Source of the DNA: Oscillospiraceae bacterium
GTDB taxonomy: Bacteria > Bacillota > Clostridia > Oscillospirales > Oscillospiraceae
NCBI GenBank assembly: GCA_022801715.1
Contig: JAAWSV010000017.1
Coordinates: forward strand, 1 to 52,838
DNA: 52,838 nt
Reading direction: 5' to 3'
Under the pieces are notes generated by a model, which was given only the letters and a program-made list of their open reading frames with translations, ran no database searches and was not told the origin of the DNA. Numbering within the stretch: the stretch's first letter is position 1; each line of letters opens with the position of its first letter. Below are positions 1 through 7,726 of the stretch, in pieces. The position numbers and the translations under genes were made by a program.

Positions 1-2
1 TT

Positions 3-167
3 TTTTACAGGGCGGCTTTCCATTCAGCCGATGAGTTGAGGTTCTTTAGAAAGCATATAAATAAATTGAATTGCCTATTTACTTCTGAACTGTGTCATGT
101 TCTTTCTGAGGATGAACTCGAAGAATTGACGGATGAGATAGACCTAATTAACCAAAAGCTCAAGTAG
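3..167 (+). CDS. 3' end of an unidentified gene (partial)
   Basis: An open frame enters from the left edge and ends at TAG 165-167, giving the last 54 residues of a protein. The tail is charged and probably helical, with an acidic stretch (SEDELEELTDEIDLINQKLK). Base composition is clearly more AT-rich than the genes that follow, which suggests acquired DNA or the end of a mobile element, but no family is recognised and the N-terminal part lies outside the window. The frame has no stop from base 3 onward. Function unknown. Confidence 0.5.
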   Translation, partial: FYRAAFHSADELRFFRKHINKLNCLFTSELCHVLSEDELEELTDEIDLINQKLK

Positions 168-346
168 GAGATACTACACCGATAGCTTTGCACGAAGGTG
201 ACACAGTAACGCCCAACAGGGACGGGGAAGTGTAGTCCCCCGGCCTCGCTCCGCAGGCACGGCGGCGTTTTACGCCGCCATAAAAAGATTTTTATATCTT
301 TTTATCAAGAAACAGTATGAAGAGTGAAGAGAAGGGGAGGGAACGT
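168..346. other. Intergenic stretch with two hairpins
   Basis: No coding frame is convincing here. A GC hairpin (GGCGGCG 261-267 with CGCCGCC 273-279) is followed by A and T runs. A second, AT-only inverted repeat (TAAAAAGAT near 281-289 with ATCTTTTTA) comes next. Together they could end transcription from the partial gene upstream. The junction between the AT-rich left edge and the GC-rich genes to the right falls in this stretch, so it could be the border of an acquired segment, but no attachment site or target duplication can be seen. Confidence 0.4.
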
Positions 347-817
347 ATGTATCTGGATCGGATGGACTATTTGTATGATAAGGCTCTGCGGACCTACTGT
401 GAGCTGGAGAAAAAAGAGGCGGCGGGGCTGTCGGAGGAGGACTGTCTGGAGGTCTCCCGGAGGGCCTGTGCCCATATTGGCTTCTTCTTTACTTGGCTGG
501 TCCGGCGGCACATGCTGGGGGATTTGCACCGGGAGGAGCCCTTGGAGGCGGTGCGGCTGGGGGAGATGGCCGGGACGGACTTCTTTTTGCGGTACTGTGA
601 CGGGAAGTTTCGGGAGGAGGATGTGGCGCCGGCGGCGAGGCCCTTTGTGGCGGACTACTACGGCGAGGGGCTTTACTGGCGGGACTATGTGGACTGGGTG
701 CTGCATGAGCTGTGCGACATTCCCTTGGAGTTTTCGGAGAGCTATGAGGACTACCTGCGGCTGGAGCCGGTGCTGGATCGGGCGCTGGAGGCGTATCAAA
801 GGGGAGAGCTGGCATGA
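347..817 (+). CDS. DUF7832-like protein, possible orphan immunity protein
   Basis: A 156-residue soluble protein of unknown function. An in-frame ATG exists at 317, but the ATG at 347 is preceded at the right distance by AAGGGGAGG (332-340) and is preferred. The pattern tyrosine-rich start, then AHIGFFFTW, then a CDGKF motif and a YYG...DY segment resembles small proteins grouped as DUF7832, which are often found near toxin/immunity genes. That family link is from memory. The stop overlaps the next start (ATGA), so the two genes are probably translated together. No toxin gene is adjacent, so an immunity role is only inference. Confidence 0.6.
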   Translation: MYLDRMDYLYDKALRTYCELEKKEAAGLSEEDCLEVSRRACAHIGFFFTWLVRRHMLGDLHREEPLEAVRLGEMAGTDFFLRYCDGKFREEDVAPAARPFVADYYGEGLYWRDYVDWVLHELCDIPLEFSESYEDYLRLEPVLDRALEAYQRGELA

Positions 818-1401
818 TGACAGAGCTGACGGACCACGAGGGGTACAGGCTGATTAAAAACGAGTACAGCGAGTGCCTTTTGGACTATGTGATCCTCCGC
901 TCTGACGGGGCGTACCGGGGAGCGGAGAGCCACAAGGAGGCGGTAGTGGCGGCCTTCGGCCTGCTGAACGGCCGGGAGCGGATCTCAAACCACTGGACAA
1001 AAGGCGGCTTTCAGGTGTGGGTGGAGCAGTCGAAGATGGAGGCCGTCCCTATCACCGGTGAGGAGCTGTTTTTTATTCCGGAGGATCTGCGGCGTTACAG
1101 GACCCGGAGGGACGCCTATAGGCCCGGCGTCTGTTGGGATTGGCAGACGGATACGGGACATTTCTGCTATGGTTACGCGTTCCTTCACCCGCCCTATGGG
1201 GTGCCCTACTGGTTGGGGGACTTTGAGCGCCTGAACTGCGTCCTGTTCCCGGAGGGGGAGGCTTTGGAGGTGTTCTATTGGAACGACACTTGGTCCAACT
1301 ACTTTGAGGACGGCAGCGACTGGTGGGGCACCGGCTGCTGGTCGATATACGACCGGAAGGCGGAACATTTTGTGGTCATCGGCGCGTCTCTGTCGGATTG
1401 A
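814..1401 (+). CDS. Hypothetical protein, second gene of an immunity-like pair
   Basis: A 195-residue protein with no recognised family. It is rich in aromatic residues (many Trp and Tyr, for example VCWDWQTD and DWWGTGCWSIYD) and has no signal peptide or membrane segment. It starts inside the stop of the preceding gene with a 4-base ATGA overlap, so the two form a translationally coupled pair. A strong terminator lies directly behind it. Its size, acidity and pairing with a DUF7832-like gene fit an immunity or antitoxin-type protein, but nothing in the sequence proves that. Confidence 0.6.
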   Translation: MMTELTDHEGYRLIKNEYSECLLDYVILRSDGAYRGAESHKEAVVAAFGLLNGRERISNHWTKGGFQVWVEQSKMEAVPITGEELFFIPEDLRRYRTRRDAYRPGVCWDWQTDTGHFCYGYAFLHPPYGVPYWLGDFERLNCVLFPEGEALEVFYWNDTWSNYFEDGSDWWGTGCWSIYDRKAEHFVVIGASLSD

Positions 1402-1408
1402 ACGATCA

Positions 1409-1438
1409 AAGCCCAACCGAAATCGGTTGGGCTTTTCA
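1409..1438 (+). terminator. Rho-independent terminator
   Basis: An 11-bp perfect stem (AAGCCCAACCG 1409-1419 with CGGTTGGGCTT 1424-1434) closes a 4-base loop and runs into a short T tract. It begins 8 bases after the stop of the two-gene immunity-like unit. The next gene's ribosome binding site starts immediately behind it. Confidence 0.85.
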
Positions 1439-1454
1439 ACAGGAGGGGAGAGCT

Positions 1455-1955
1455 ATGTTTCAGAGGGCCTTGGTCTTGGGCTGTCCCGGCTCAGGGAAGA
1501 GCACCTTCGCCCGGCGGCTGCGGGACATCACCGGACTGCCGCTGCACTACTTGGACATGATCTGGCACCTGCCGGACCGGACCACGGTCCCCAAGGAGGT
1601 CTTTGACCGCCGCCTCTTGGGGCTTGTGGCCGGGGAGCGGTGGATCATCGACGGCAACTACCAAAGGACCATCGAGCCTCGTCTGCGCGCCTGTGACGCC
1701 GTGTTTCTCTTCGACCTGCCGGTGGAGGACTGTTTGGCCGGGGCGATGGCCCGGGTAGGGCGTCGGCGGGAGGACATGCCTTGGGTGGAGGAGGCGCTGG
1801 ATGACGAGTTTCGCCAGTGGATACTGGACTTTCCGCAGGACCAGCTGCCGGCAATCTATAAGCACCTCTCCCGGTATGGGGAGGGGCGGGAGATTACCGT
1901 GTTCCGCTCCCGGCGGGAGGCGGAGGCATATTTGGACGCCTTGGCGTGCCGGTGA
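1455..1955 (+). CDS. P-loop nucleotide kinase-like protein (FlaR/topology modulation type)
   Basis: A 166-residue protein with a Walker A motif at its very start (GCPGSGKST, residues about 9-17), followed by the adenylate-kinase-like pattern LPLHYLDMIWH and WIIDGNY. This arrangement is that of small P-loop proteins commonly named DNA topology modulation protein FlaR. They are probably nucleotide or small-molecule kinases whose substrate is not known. The open frame extends back to 1323, but that part overlaps the previous gene and the terminator. The ATG at 1455 has AGGAGGGG 6 bases upstream and gives the normal family length. Confidence 0.75.
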   Translation: MFQRALVLGCPGSGKSTFARRLRDITGLPLHYLDMIWHLPDRTTVPKEVFDRRLLGLVAGERWIIDGNYQRTIEPRLRACDAVFLFDLPVEDCLAGAMARVGRRREDMPWVEEALDDEFRQWILDFPQDQLPAIYKHLSRYGEGREITVFRSRREAEAYLDALACR

Positions 1956-2045
1956 GAATTTCTCTTGTTTCGGGGCGGAAAAGGTGGTATGATACCAGCA
2001 ATTTCACCACAGGAAAACGGACGATTCGGAAAAGGGGAGAGGCAT

Positions 2046-4376
2046 ATGTTGGATTTAATCCGGTACTATCTGTTTGACGGCGGCATGGGCACCATGCTGC
2101 AGGAGCGGGGGCTTCAGGCGGGGGGGAAGCCGGAGCTCTTGAATCTCAGCGCCCCGGAGGTGGTGCGGGGTATCCACGCCGCCTATGTGGAGGCGGGGGC
2201 GGACATCATCACCACCAACACCTTTGGCGCCAGCCGCCACAAGCTGGGGTGCGATCCCGCGCCCTATATTGAGGCGGCGGTGCGGTTGGCCCGGGAGGCC
2301 GGCGCGTCCCTGACAGCGCTGGATATCGGTCCCTTGGGGGCCATGCTCCAGCCTATGGGGGAGATGCCCTTCGACTTGGCCTACGACCTCTTTTCCGAGC
2401 AGGTGGAGGCCGGCGTCCGGGCCGGGGCGGACCTGATTTTGGTGGAGACCATGTCCGACCTCTTGGAGTGCAAGGCGGCGGTGCTGGCGGCTAAGGAGCA
2501 CAGTAGCCTGCCGGTGTTCGCCACCATGACCTTCGGCGCCGACGGCCGCACCTTCTTGGGCACCGAGCCCAGGACCGCCGCGGTGACACTGACGGCGCTG
2601 GGGGTGGACGCGGTGGGAATCAACTGCTCCTTGGGTCCCCGGGAGCTGCTGCCCATGGTGCGTGAGATGGTCCGCTGTACCCATCTGCCCCTCATTGTTC
2701 AGCCCAATGCCGGCCTCCCCAAGCTGGTGGACGGTCAGACGGTGTTCCAAGTGGGGCCGGAGGAGTTCGCGGCCTGTATGGCGGCGTTTTTGGAGGAGGG
2801 CGCGGCCATCTTGGGTGGCTGCTGCGGCACCACACCCCGGCACATCGCCGCTGTGAAGGCCCTGCTGACGGGCCGTCGTCCGACCCGGCGGCAGCCCGAT
2901 GGCGTCTGTCGTCTGGCCGGCTGGCAGCGGGTGGTGGAGATGACCGCCGACAGCATCGCCACCGTGGGGGAGCGGGTGAATCCCACCGGCCGACGGCGTC
3001 TGAAGGAGGCGCTGTACCGGCGGGATTACGCCTACGCCGCCGAGCTGGCCATCGCGCAGGAGCAGGAGGGGGCGGACTTCTTGGTGGTGAACGCCGGCCT
3101 GCCGGACATTGACGAGGTGGAGGCGCTGCCACATCTGGTGCAAGCGCTGCAAAGGGTATCCCCTTTACCCCTTGTCATCGACAGCGCCAACCCAAAAGCC
3201 CTGGAGAAAGCGGTACGGCTTTACAGTGGACGGCCCATTCTGAACTCCGTCAACGGCACGGCGGAGAGCATAGGTGCTGTTCTGCCCATTGTGAAGAAGT
3301 ACGGCGCCGCCGTTATCGCCCTGACCTTGGACGAGGAGGGCATCTCCCCTGAGCCCGCCGCCCGCTGTGCTCTGGCGGAGCGGATTGTGGCGGCTGGGGA
3401 GGCCGCGGGGATTCCCAAGGAGGACTTTTTCATCGACTGCCTGACCTTGGCCGCCTCGGTCAGCGGCGCGGAGGTGATGGCGGCGGCGGAAGCCCTCCGC
3501 CTCTGTCGGGAGAAGGGGCTTAAGACGGTGTTGGGAGTGTCCAATGTCTCCCACGGCCTGCCCAACCGGGAGGCGCTGAACTGTACCTTCCTCTCCGCCG
3601 CCCTGTTGGCGGGGCTGAACTTGGCCATTGTGAACACCGGCTGTCCGGCAGTGATGGAGACCATCGCCGCTGTCCGGGTACTCTCAGGGGCGGATCAGGG
3701 CTGTGCGGACTACATCGCCGCCTATGCCGCCGCGCCTCATACCACCGGTGAGGGCCCTCAGGCCGGCTTGGAGGAGCTGATCCTCCGGGGGATCAAGAGC
3801 GAGGTCCCCGCTGTTACCGAGGCCCTTTTAGAGCAAGAGAGCCCCCTTGATGTGGTCAACTGCCGGATCGTCCCCACCCTGGAGACGGTGGGGGAGCGGT
3901 ATGAGCGGGGGGAGCTGTTCCTGCCCCAGCTGATGGCCTCGGCGGAGGCGGTGAAGGCCGCCTTCACAGTGATCAACCGGCGCCTGCCCCAAGGGGCGGA
4001 GAGCAAGGGCACCATCCTTTTGGCCACGGTCAAGGGGGATATCCACGACATCGGAAAGAACATCGTGCGGATGCTGCTGGAGAACTACGGCTACCGCATT
4101 GTGGACCTGGGCCGGGATGTGACGCCGGAGGCGGTGGTGGAGGCTGCGGTGCGGGAGGACGTCCCGCTGATCGGCCTCAGCTCCCTGATGACCACCACCG
4201 CCCAGAATATCGCCGTGACCATCCGGGCCCTGCGGGAGGCGGGGGTAAAGGCCAGGGTAATGGTGGGCGGCGCGGTGGTGACACAGGAGTTTGCCGATCA
4301 GATCGGCGCGGACTTCTACGCCAAGGACGCCAACCAGTCCGCCCGGTACGCCGCCGAGGTGTTCGCCAAGCATTAA
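2046..4376 (+). CDS. metH: Methionine synthase, short form without the AdoMet activation domain
   Basis: A 776-residue cobalamin-dependent homocysteine methyltransferase. Residues 1 to about 285 form the homocysteine-binding barrel, with the zinc cysteines C194 (GINCSLGP) and C259/C260 (GGCCGTTP). About 300-560 is the methyltetrahydrofolate (pterin) domain. About 570-660 is the four-helix cap. From about 655 to the end is the B12 domain, with DIHDIGKN giving the cobalt-ligand H667. The C-terminal reactivation domain of the E. coli enzyme is absent, as is usual for clostridial short MetH, so a separate reactivating partner is expected. The ATG at 2046 follows AAGGGGAGA; the frame opens earlier at 1965 without a good site. 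Directly behind the stop lies a broken acetyltransferase gene. Confidence 0.93.
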   Translation: MLDLIRYYLFDGGMGTMLQERGLQAGGKPELLNLSAPEVVRGIHAAYVEAGADIITTNTFGASRHKLGCDPAPYIEAAVRLAREAGASLTALDIGPLGAMLQPMGEMPFDLAYDLFSEQVEAGVRAGADLILVETMSDLLECKAAVLAAKEHSSLPVFATMTFGADGRTFLGTEPRTAAVTLTALGVDAVGINCSLGPRELLPMVREMVRCTHLPLIVQPNAGLPKLVDGQTVFQVGPEEFAACMAAFLEEGAAILGGCCGTTPRHIAAVKALLTGRRPTRRQPDGVCRLAGWQRVVEMTADSIATVGERVNPTGRRRLKEALYRRDYAYAAELAIAQEQEGADFLVVNAGLPDIDEVEALPHLVQALQRVSPLPLVIDSANPKALEKAVRLYSGRPILNSVNGTAESIGAVLPIVKKYGAAVIALTLDEEGISPEPAARCALAERIVAAGEAAGIPKEDFFIDCLTLAASVSGAEVMAAAEALRLCREKGLKTVLGVSNVSHGLPNREALNCTFLSAALLAGLNLAIVNTGCPAVMETIAAVRVLSGADQGCADYIAAYAAAPHTTGEGPQAGLEELILRGIKSEVPAVTEALLEQESPLDVVNCRIVPTLETVGERYERGELFLPQLMASAEAVKAAFTVINRRLPQGAESKGTILLATVKGDIHDIGKNIVRMLLENYGYRIVDLGRDVTPEAVVEAAVREDVPLIGLSSLMTTTAQNIAVTIRALREAGVKARVMVGGAVVTQEFADQIGADFYAKDANQSARYAAEVFAKH

Positions 4377-4622
4377 GAATAACTTCCACCAGCGGAAGGA
4401 CCTGCGCCCCAACCTCTGTGCCCTCTACATGGAGGAGCGGTACCGCCGCCGGGGACTGGCCGGGCGCCTGCTACGCTTCGCCTGTGCGGACATGGTGCGC
4501 CGGGGTGTGGACACCCTCTACTTGGTCACAGACCACATCTCCTTCTATGAGCGGTACGGCTGGGAATTTTTGTGCATGGTCAGGAGGACGGCCCCGATCA
4601 TCTGCGGCTGTATAAAGTACAT
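4377..4622 (+). pseudogene. Acetyltransferase (GNAT) remnant, 5'-truncated and frameshifted
   Basis: Starting one base after the metH stop, the frame reads a typical GNAT C-terminal half: NFHQRKDLRPNLCALY, then the acetyl-CoA loop region RRRGLAGRLL, then YLVTDHISFYERYGWEF. The first 60-70 residues expected for such a protein are missing. After LCMV at about 4580 the frame is lost; shifting by one base restores a plausible end (QEDGPDHLRLYKVH, 4581-4622). One base therefore appears deleted between 4580 and 4581. The remnant then runs into IS3 transposase sequence in such a way that its frame joins that of orfB. It cannot make a working enzyme. Confidence 0.75.
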
Positions 4623-5516
4623 GGTAATATACCGGCACAAGGAGCGGTATCCCATATCGGTCATGTGTCAATTCTTTGGAGTGTCCCGGAGTGGATATTA
4701 CGGTTTCTGCAAGCGAATTGGCAATCCGGAGCCGGATGCGGAGCTGGCCGAGCTTCTTCGGTCACAGCAAGAGAGATGCAGACAGACCTATGGTTACCGA
4801 AGGATGTGGCTGTGGTTGGAGAAGCAGGGAATCCACCACACCCCTAAAACCGTGCTGCGAGTGATGAAGAAGTATAACATCTTGGCTGAAATCCGCAGAC
4901 CAAGGAAGTGGGTACAGATGGGGCAGCAGATACACAAGTATAAGAATCTCCTCAACAGAGACTTTCACGCAGATGCTCCCAACCAAAAATGGGTGACGGA
5001 TATTTCTTATATCCATACAGACGAAGGGGTTGTCTACCTGTCTATCATCCGAGACCTCTATGACAACAGCATTATGACCTACAAAACCGCTGTTCAGCAG
5101 ACGGTAAACTTAGTTCTGGACACGATACGCCTTGCCATGAAGGCGGAGAAAAAGAGGATCGCTGCGGAGTTGCACCTCCACAGCGACCAAGGGTTCCAGT
5201 ACACTTCCCAAGGGTACTTCAACCTGACACAAGAATACGGTATTACACCGTCCATGTCAAGACGCGGAAACTGCTATGATAATGCTATGGCTGAAAATTT
5301 CTTCTCTATCCTTAAGACTGAGTGCATTTACCGGCAGAAAATCAGGACTTTTCAGCAAGCCAAAGAACTGATTGACGATTTTATTGATTTCTATAACCAC
5401 GAGCGCATCCAGTTGAAAACCGGAGAGGCGCCGCTTGCGCAACGCCTCTCCGCATAATACTCAATATTTCCTGCCAGGGGCCTTTTTGTGCTGTCCGCAC
5501 ATTCTGGGCCGGTGCA
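4613..5516 (+). mobile_element. IS3-family element remnant (right part)
   Basis: A complete orfB-like frame is present, but no orfA and no left terminal repeat can be found; the left side is GNAT sequence. The right limit is a guess based on the last inverted-repeat-like bases (CTGGGCCGGTGCA, ending 5516). The left boundary near 4613 lies at a short stretch (TAAAGTACAT) shared by the expected acetyltransferase end and the expected transposase start. Without orfA the element is unlikely to move by itself. Confidence 0.6.
4621..5457 (+). CDS. IS3-family transposase OrfB (DDE integrase)
   Basis: A 278-residue integrase of the IS3 family. The N-terminal part carries the HTH-like segment after VSRSGYYGF, followed by the usual TYGYRRMW block. 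The catalytic triad is intact at D127 (KWVTDISYI), D189 (HSDQGFQYTS) and E225 (DNAMAENFF); the 35-residue gap between the last two is the canonical spacing. In IS3 elements OrfB is normally made by frameshifting from OrfA, which is missing here, so expression is doubtful. The frame is open upstream through the GNAT remnant. The last codons contain a 10-bp inverted repeat (CGGAGAGGCG 5421-5430 with CGCCTCTCCG 5443-5452). Confidence 0.88.
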   Translation: MVIYRHKERYPISVMCQFFGVSRSGYYGFCKRIGNPEPDAELAELLRSQQERCRQTYGYRRMWLWLEKQGIHHTPKTVLRVMKKYNILAEIRRPRKWVQMGQQIHKYKNLLNRDFHADAPNQKWVTDISYIHTDEGVVYLSIIRDLYDNSIMTYKTAVQQTVNLVLDTIRLAMKAEKKRIAAELHLHSDQGFQYTSQGYFNLTQEYGITPSMSRRGNCYDNAMAENFFSILKTECIYRQKIRTFQQAKELIDDFIDFYNHERIQLKTGEAPLAQRLSA

Positions 5517-5576
5517 TTTCACTGAGGTGATTTCTTTTGACCACGGAAATACCACAGGCGTGTTTCAGAAAATTTT

Positions 5577-5610
5577 CGGGCGGCGGGCTGTCACGTAGGC
5601 CCGCCGCCCG
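5577..5610 (-). terminator. GC-rich hairpin, probable terminator of the SWIM gene
   Basis: A 12-bp perfect stem (CGGGCGGCGGGC 5577-5588 with GCCCGCCGCCCG 5599-5610) encloses a 10-base loop. On the minus strand it lies 43 bases behind the stop of the SWIM-domain gene and is followed by an AAAATTTT tract, so it may end that transcript. Confidence 0.6.
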
Positions 5611-5653
5611 ATTCATTGGACATGGAAACGCAAGCCCTGCGGCGAACAAGAAA

Positions 5654-6472
5654 TCACCCGAGCACGAAACTGCCGGTTGTTTTTCCCTCCATGGCATAGG
5701 CAAAAAAGGTGCTTTGACTGATCATTGCAGCGTAACCGCCCTTATTCCAATCGAAGTCATCCTGCTCCTCCAGCAGCTTCAGCGTCTCCCGCAGCTGAAG
5801 CATGGCGGCAACGGCGTGTTTGCAGGGATCGCTGCAATAACAGCTGCAAGCGAGGTTTTTGATCTCTCCGCCGCTATAATCAAACTCAATCTCATAGGGG
5901 GAGGTGCCCTCCACGATCCCCCGCCCATGACCACGATCAATGCAGAGATAGACTACCCGTTTTTCCGTGTAGTAGTTTTTACCGCGCTCCGCAACGGCGC
6001 TGCTTACCTTCATTCCGTCGAGGTCGTCTAACCGAAACCCCTGATCATCACCGCCGGAAACATAGACATCCTCCTCCTTGTCAGGAGCCTTGAACCAAGT
6101 GATAATCTTTTCATAAGGAATCGTCTGCGCGTCAAAGGATACTAAATGGGAGCCGGCCCAGCGGAGCTCTCCGGAGATATGCGTGTCTGCCACGGCAATC
6201 ACCCGTTTGTAATCGGAGAGTTTAATTTTGAAGCTGTAATTCACAGCGGTCACACGCCCCGGCAGGCCCTCCAGCTTACCATCCACATAGACGATGTCTC
6301 CCACATGGAGGTCAAACTGGTCATTGAAGTAGGACAGATTTGTGCCTCGCTGCGGAAAATAGACCTTCACCAGCGACTTTCTCGGTGCGGCGATTTGATT
6401 TTCAGATGCAGCTTGGGCAGTGTTGACGGGGTCCCCTTTGGGTTCCACCCAAAAACCGATTTTTTGTTTCAT
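5654..6472 (-). CDS. SWIM zinc-finger domain protein
   Basis: A 272-residue soluble protein. Residues 209-219 contain the SWIM signature CxCx(n)CxH (CSCYCSDPCKH), a zinc-binding fold used for nucleic-acid or protein contact. The region before it is rich in short beta-strand patterns (VGDIVYVDGKL, GRVTAVNYSFKIKL) and may form SH3- or OB-like barrels. The ATG is well placed behind AAAGGAGGATG. It is transcribed away from the tocopherol-cyclase-like gene. Small stand-alone SWIM proteins have no settled function; here there is no neighbouring helicase or transposase to explain it. Confidence 0.8.
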   Translation of the reverse strand: MKQKIGFWVEPKGDPVNTAQAASENQIAAPRKSLVKVYFPQRGTNLSYFNDQFDLHVGDIVYVDGKLEGLPGRVTAVNYSFKIKLSDYKRVIAVADTHISGELRWAGSHLVSFDAQTIPYEKIITWFKAPDKEEDVYVSGGDDQGFRLDDLDGMKVSSAVAERGKNYYTEKRVVYLCIDRGHGRGIVEGTSPYEIEFDYSGGEIKNLACSCYCSDPCKHAVAAMLQLRETLKLLEEQDDFDWNKGGYAAMISQSTFFAYAMEGKTTGSFVLG

Positions 6473-6674
6473 TGAACATCCTCCTTTTGGCTTGCCATCT
6501 CATATTATGCTTATAGTTTACGACAGGAGCTGTCCGATAAAACTCCCACTTTATTTTTTATTCCCAACAGGCGCAGCATGGAGACGTGCTGTAGCCCCGC
6601 CAATGGTTAAAGGATATTTCTCCCATATAAAATCCACAGATTCAGGGAAAACTGAAGCTGAGGTGATGATTATC
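6473..6674. other. Divergent intergenic region
   Basis: This 200-base region separates two genes read in opposite directions and must hold both promoters. It is AT-rich compared with the surrounding genes. A TAATAT-like -10 can be seen for the minus-strand gene (in CATAATATGAG on that strand), but no convincing -35 for either gene. No open frame of interest. Confidence 0.4.
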
Positions 6675-7568
6675 ATGGGATTTTTTCTCGGCACAAACCG
6701 GACAGGCCCCTATTTTGAGGGCTGGTATTTCAAGCACCAGAACCCGCAGGGGCAGACCTTGGCGCTGATCCCCGCGTTTCATATTGACGGAGAAGGGCAC
6801 CGCACCGCCTCTCTCCAGATCATTACGAGGGATCAGGCGTGGTGGCTGGAGTACCCGGCGTCACAACTTCAAATCTCCCGACAGCCCTTCCAAGTGCAAA
6901 TCGGACAGTCCGGCTTCAGTGAACAGGGACTCAACCTCCATGTCCGGCGGGACGGTCTCCTCCTCCAGGGCACCTTGCGCTACGGTCCCTTTACCATCCT
7001 CCGATCCGACATCATGGGACCCTTTCGGTTTTTTTCGGGGATGCAGTGCTCCCACGGTATCATCAGCATGGGACATCCCTTGGAGGGATCGCTGGAGCTG
7101 AACGGCGAGCACTGGGATTTCTCCAAGGGAACCGGTTATATCGAGACAGACCGGGGGCGCTCCTTTCCCAGTGCATACCTCTGGACCCAGTGCCTTTTTG
7201 ACGGACCGGAGCGGGGCAGTCTGATGCTCGCCATTGCGACGATTCCTCTGCCTGTGGGCAGCTTCACCGGCTGTATCTGCTCCGTTTTTTATGGCGGCCA
7301 GGAATACCGTCTGGCCACCTACCGGGGCGTCAAAATCGAGACGTGGTCCCCTTCCGGGGCGGTAATCCGTCAAGGGAAGTACCGCTTGGAGGCGGAGCTG
7401 CTGAACGAACGGCGACAGCCCCTCCGTGCCCCGGTGGAGGGCCGCATGGAGCGCACCATCCACGAGAGCCTCTGCGCAAAGGTGCGATGCTGCTTCTGGC
7501 ACGGGGACAGCCTCCTGTTTCAGTACACAAGTTCAAATGCCAGCTTTGAGTACTCTTCAGCAGACTGA
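6675..7568 (+). CDS. Tocopherol cyclase-like protein
   Basis: A 297-residue protein of the tocopherol cyclase-like family, recognised by the N-terminal pattern TGPYFEGWYFKHQ and the following IPAFHIDGEGHRTASLQ. In plants and cyanobacteria these lipocalin-like barrels close the chromanol ring. In anaerobic Firmicutes no tocopherol is made, so the bacterial relatives more probably bind or modify another amphipathic or prenylated molecule (inference). No signal peptide. The start at 6675 sits 8 bases behind GAGGTGA; ATG 6666 is an alternative. The frame extends much further upstream without ribosome binding sites and overlaps the divergent gene there. Confidence 0.8.
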   Translation: MGFFLGTNRTGPYFEGWYFKHQNPQGQTLALIPAFHIDGEGHRTASLQIITRDQAWWLEYPASQLQISRQPFQVQIGQSGFSEQGLNLHVRRDGLLLQGTLRYGPFTILRSDIMGPFRFFSGMQCSHGIISMGHPLEGSLELNGEHWDFSKGTGYIETDRGRSFPSAYLWTQCLFDGPERGSLMLAIATIPLPVGSFTGCICSVFYGGQEYRLATYRGVKIETWSPSGAVIRQGKYRLEAELLNERRQPLRAPVEGRMERTIHESLCAKVRCCFWHGDSLLFQYTSSNASFEYSSAD

Positions 7569-7687
7569 TTGTCGCCATCGGCAAAACGCCGCTTTGAAAA
7601 GCCGTACACTTAGCACCATGAGACATCTTTGCAGGTTCTTAACAAAATTTATACAAAGGAATCATATACTTTTCTGACGCCTTCCTG

Positions 7688-7693
7688 TATAAT
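7688..7693 (+). promoter_or_regulatory. Candidate -10 element for the DUF1538-PII operon
   Basis: A perfect TATAAT preceded directly by TG lies about 20 bases ahead of the ribosome binding site GAGAGGAG of the DUF1538 gene. No good -35 hexamer is visible at 16-18 bases. The upstream 60 bases are unusually AT-rich for this genome. Confidence 0.45.
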
Positions 7694-7726
7694 TGAAGAA
7701 AACAGGCGTAGAGAGGAGCAAATGCT

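Noticed and set aside
1323-1454. Longer N-terminus for the P-loop kinase
   Set aside because: It overlaps the previous gene and a terminator; the ATG at 1455 with AGGAGGGG gives the normal family length.
5537-6031. 164-codon plus-strand frame
   Set aside because: Starts in the hairpin behind the IS remnant and runs antisense through the SWIM gene; no support.
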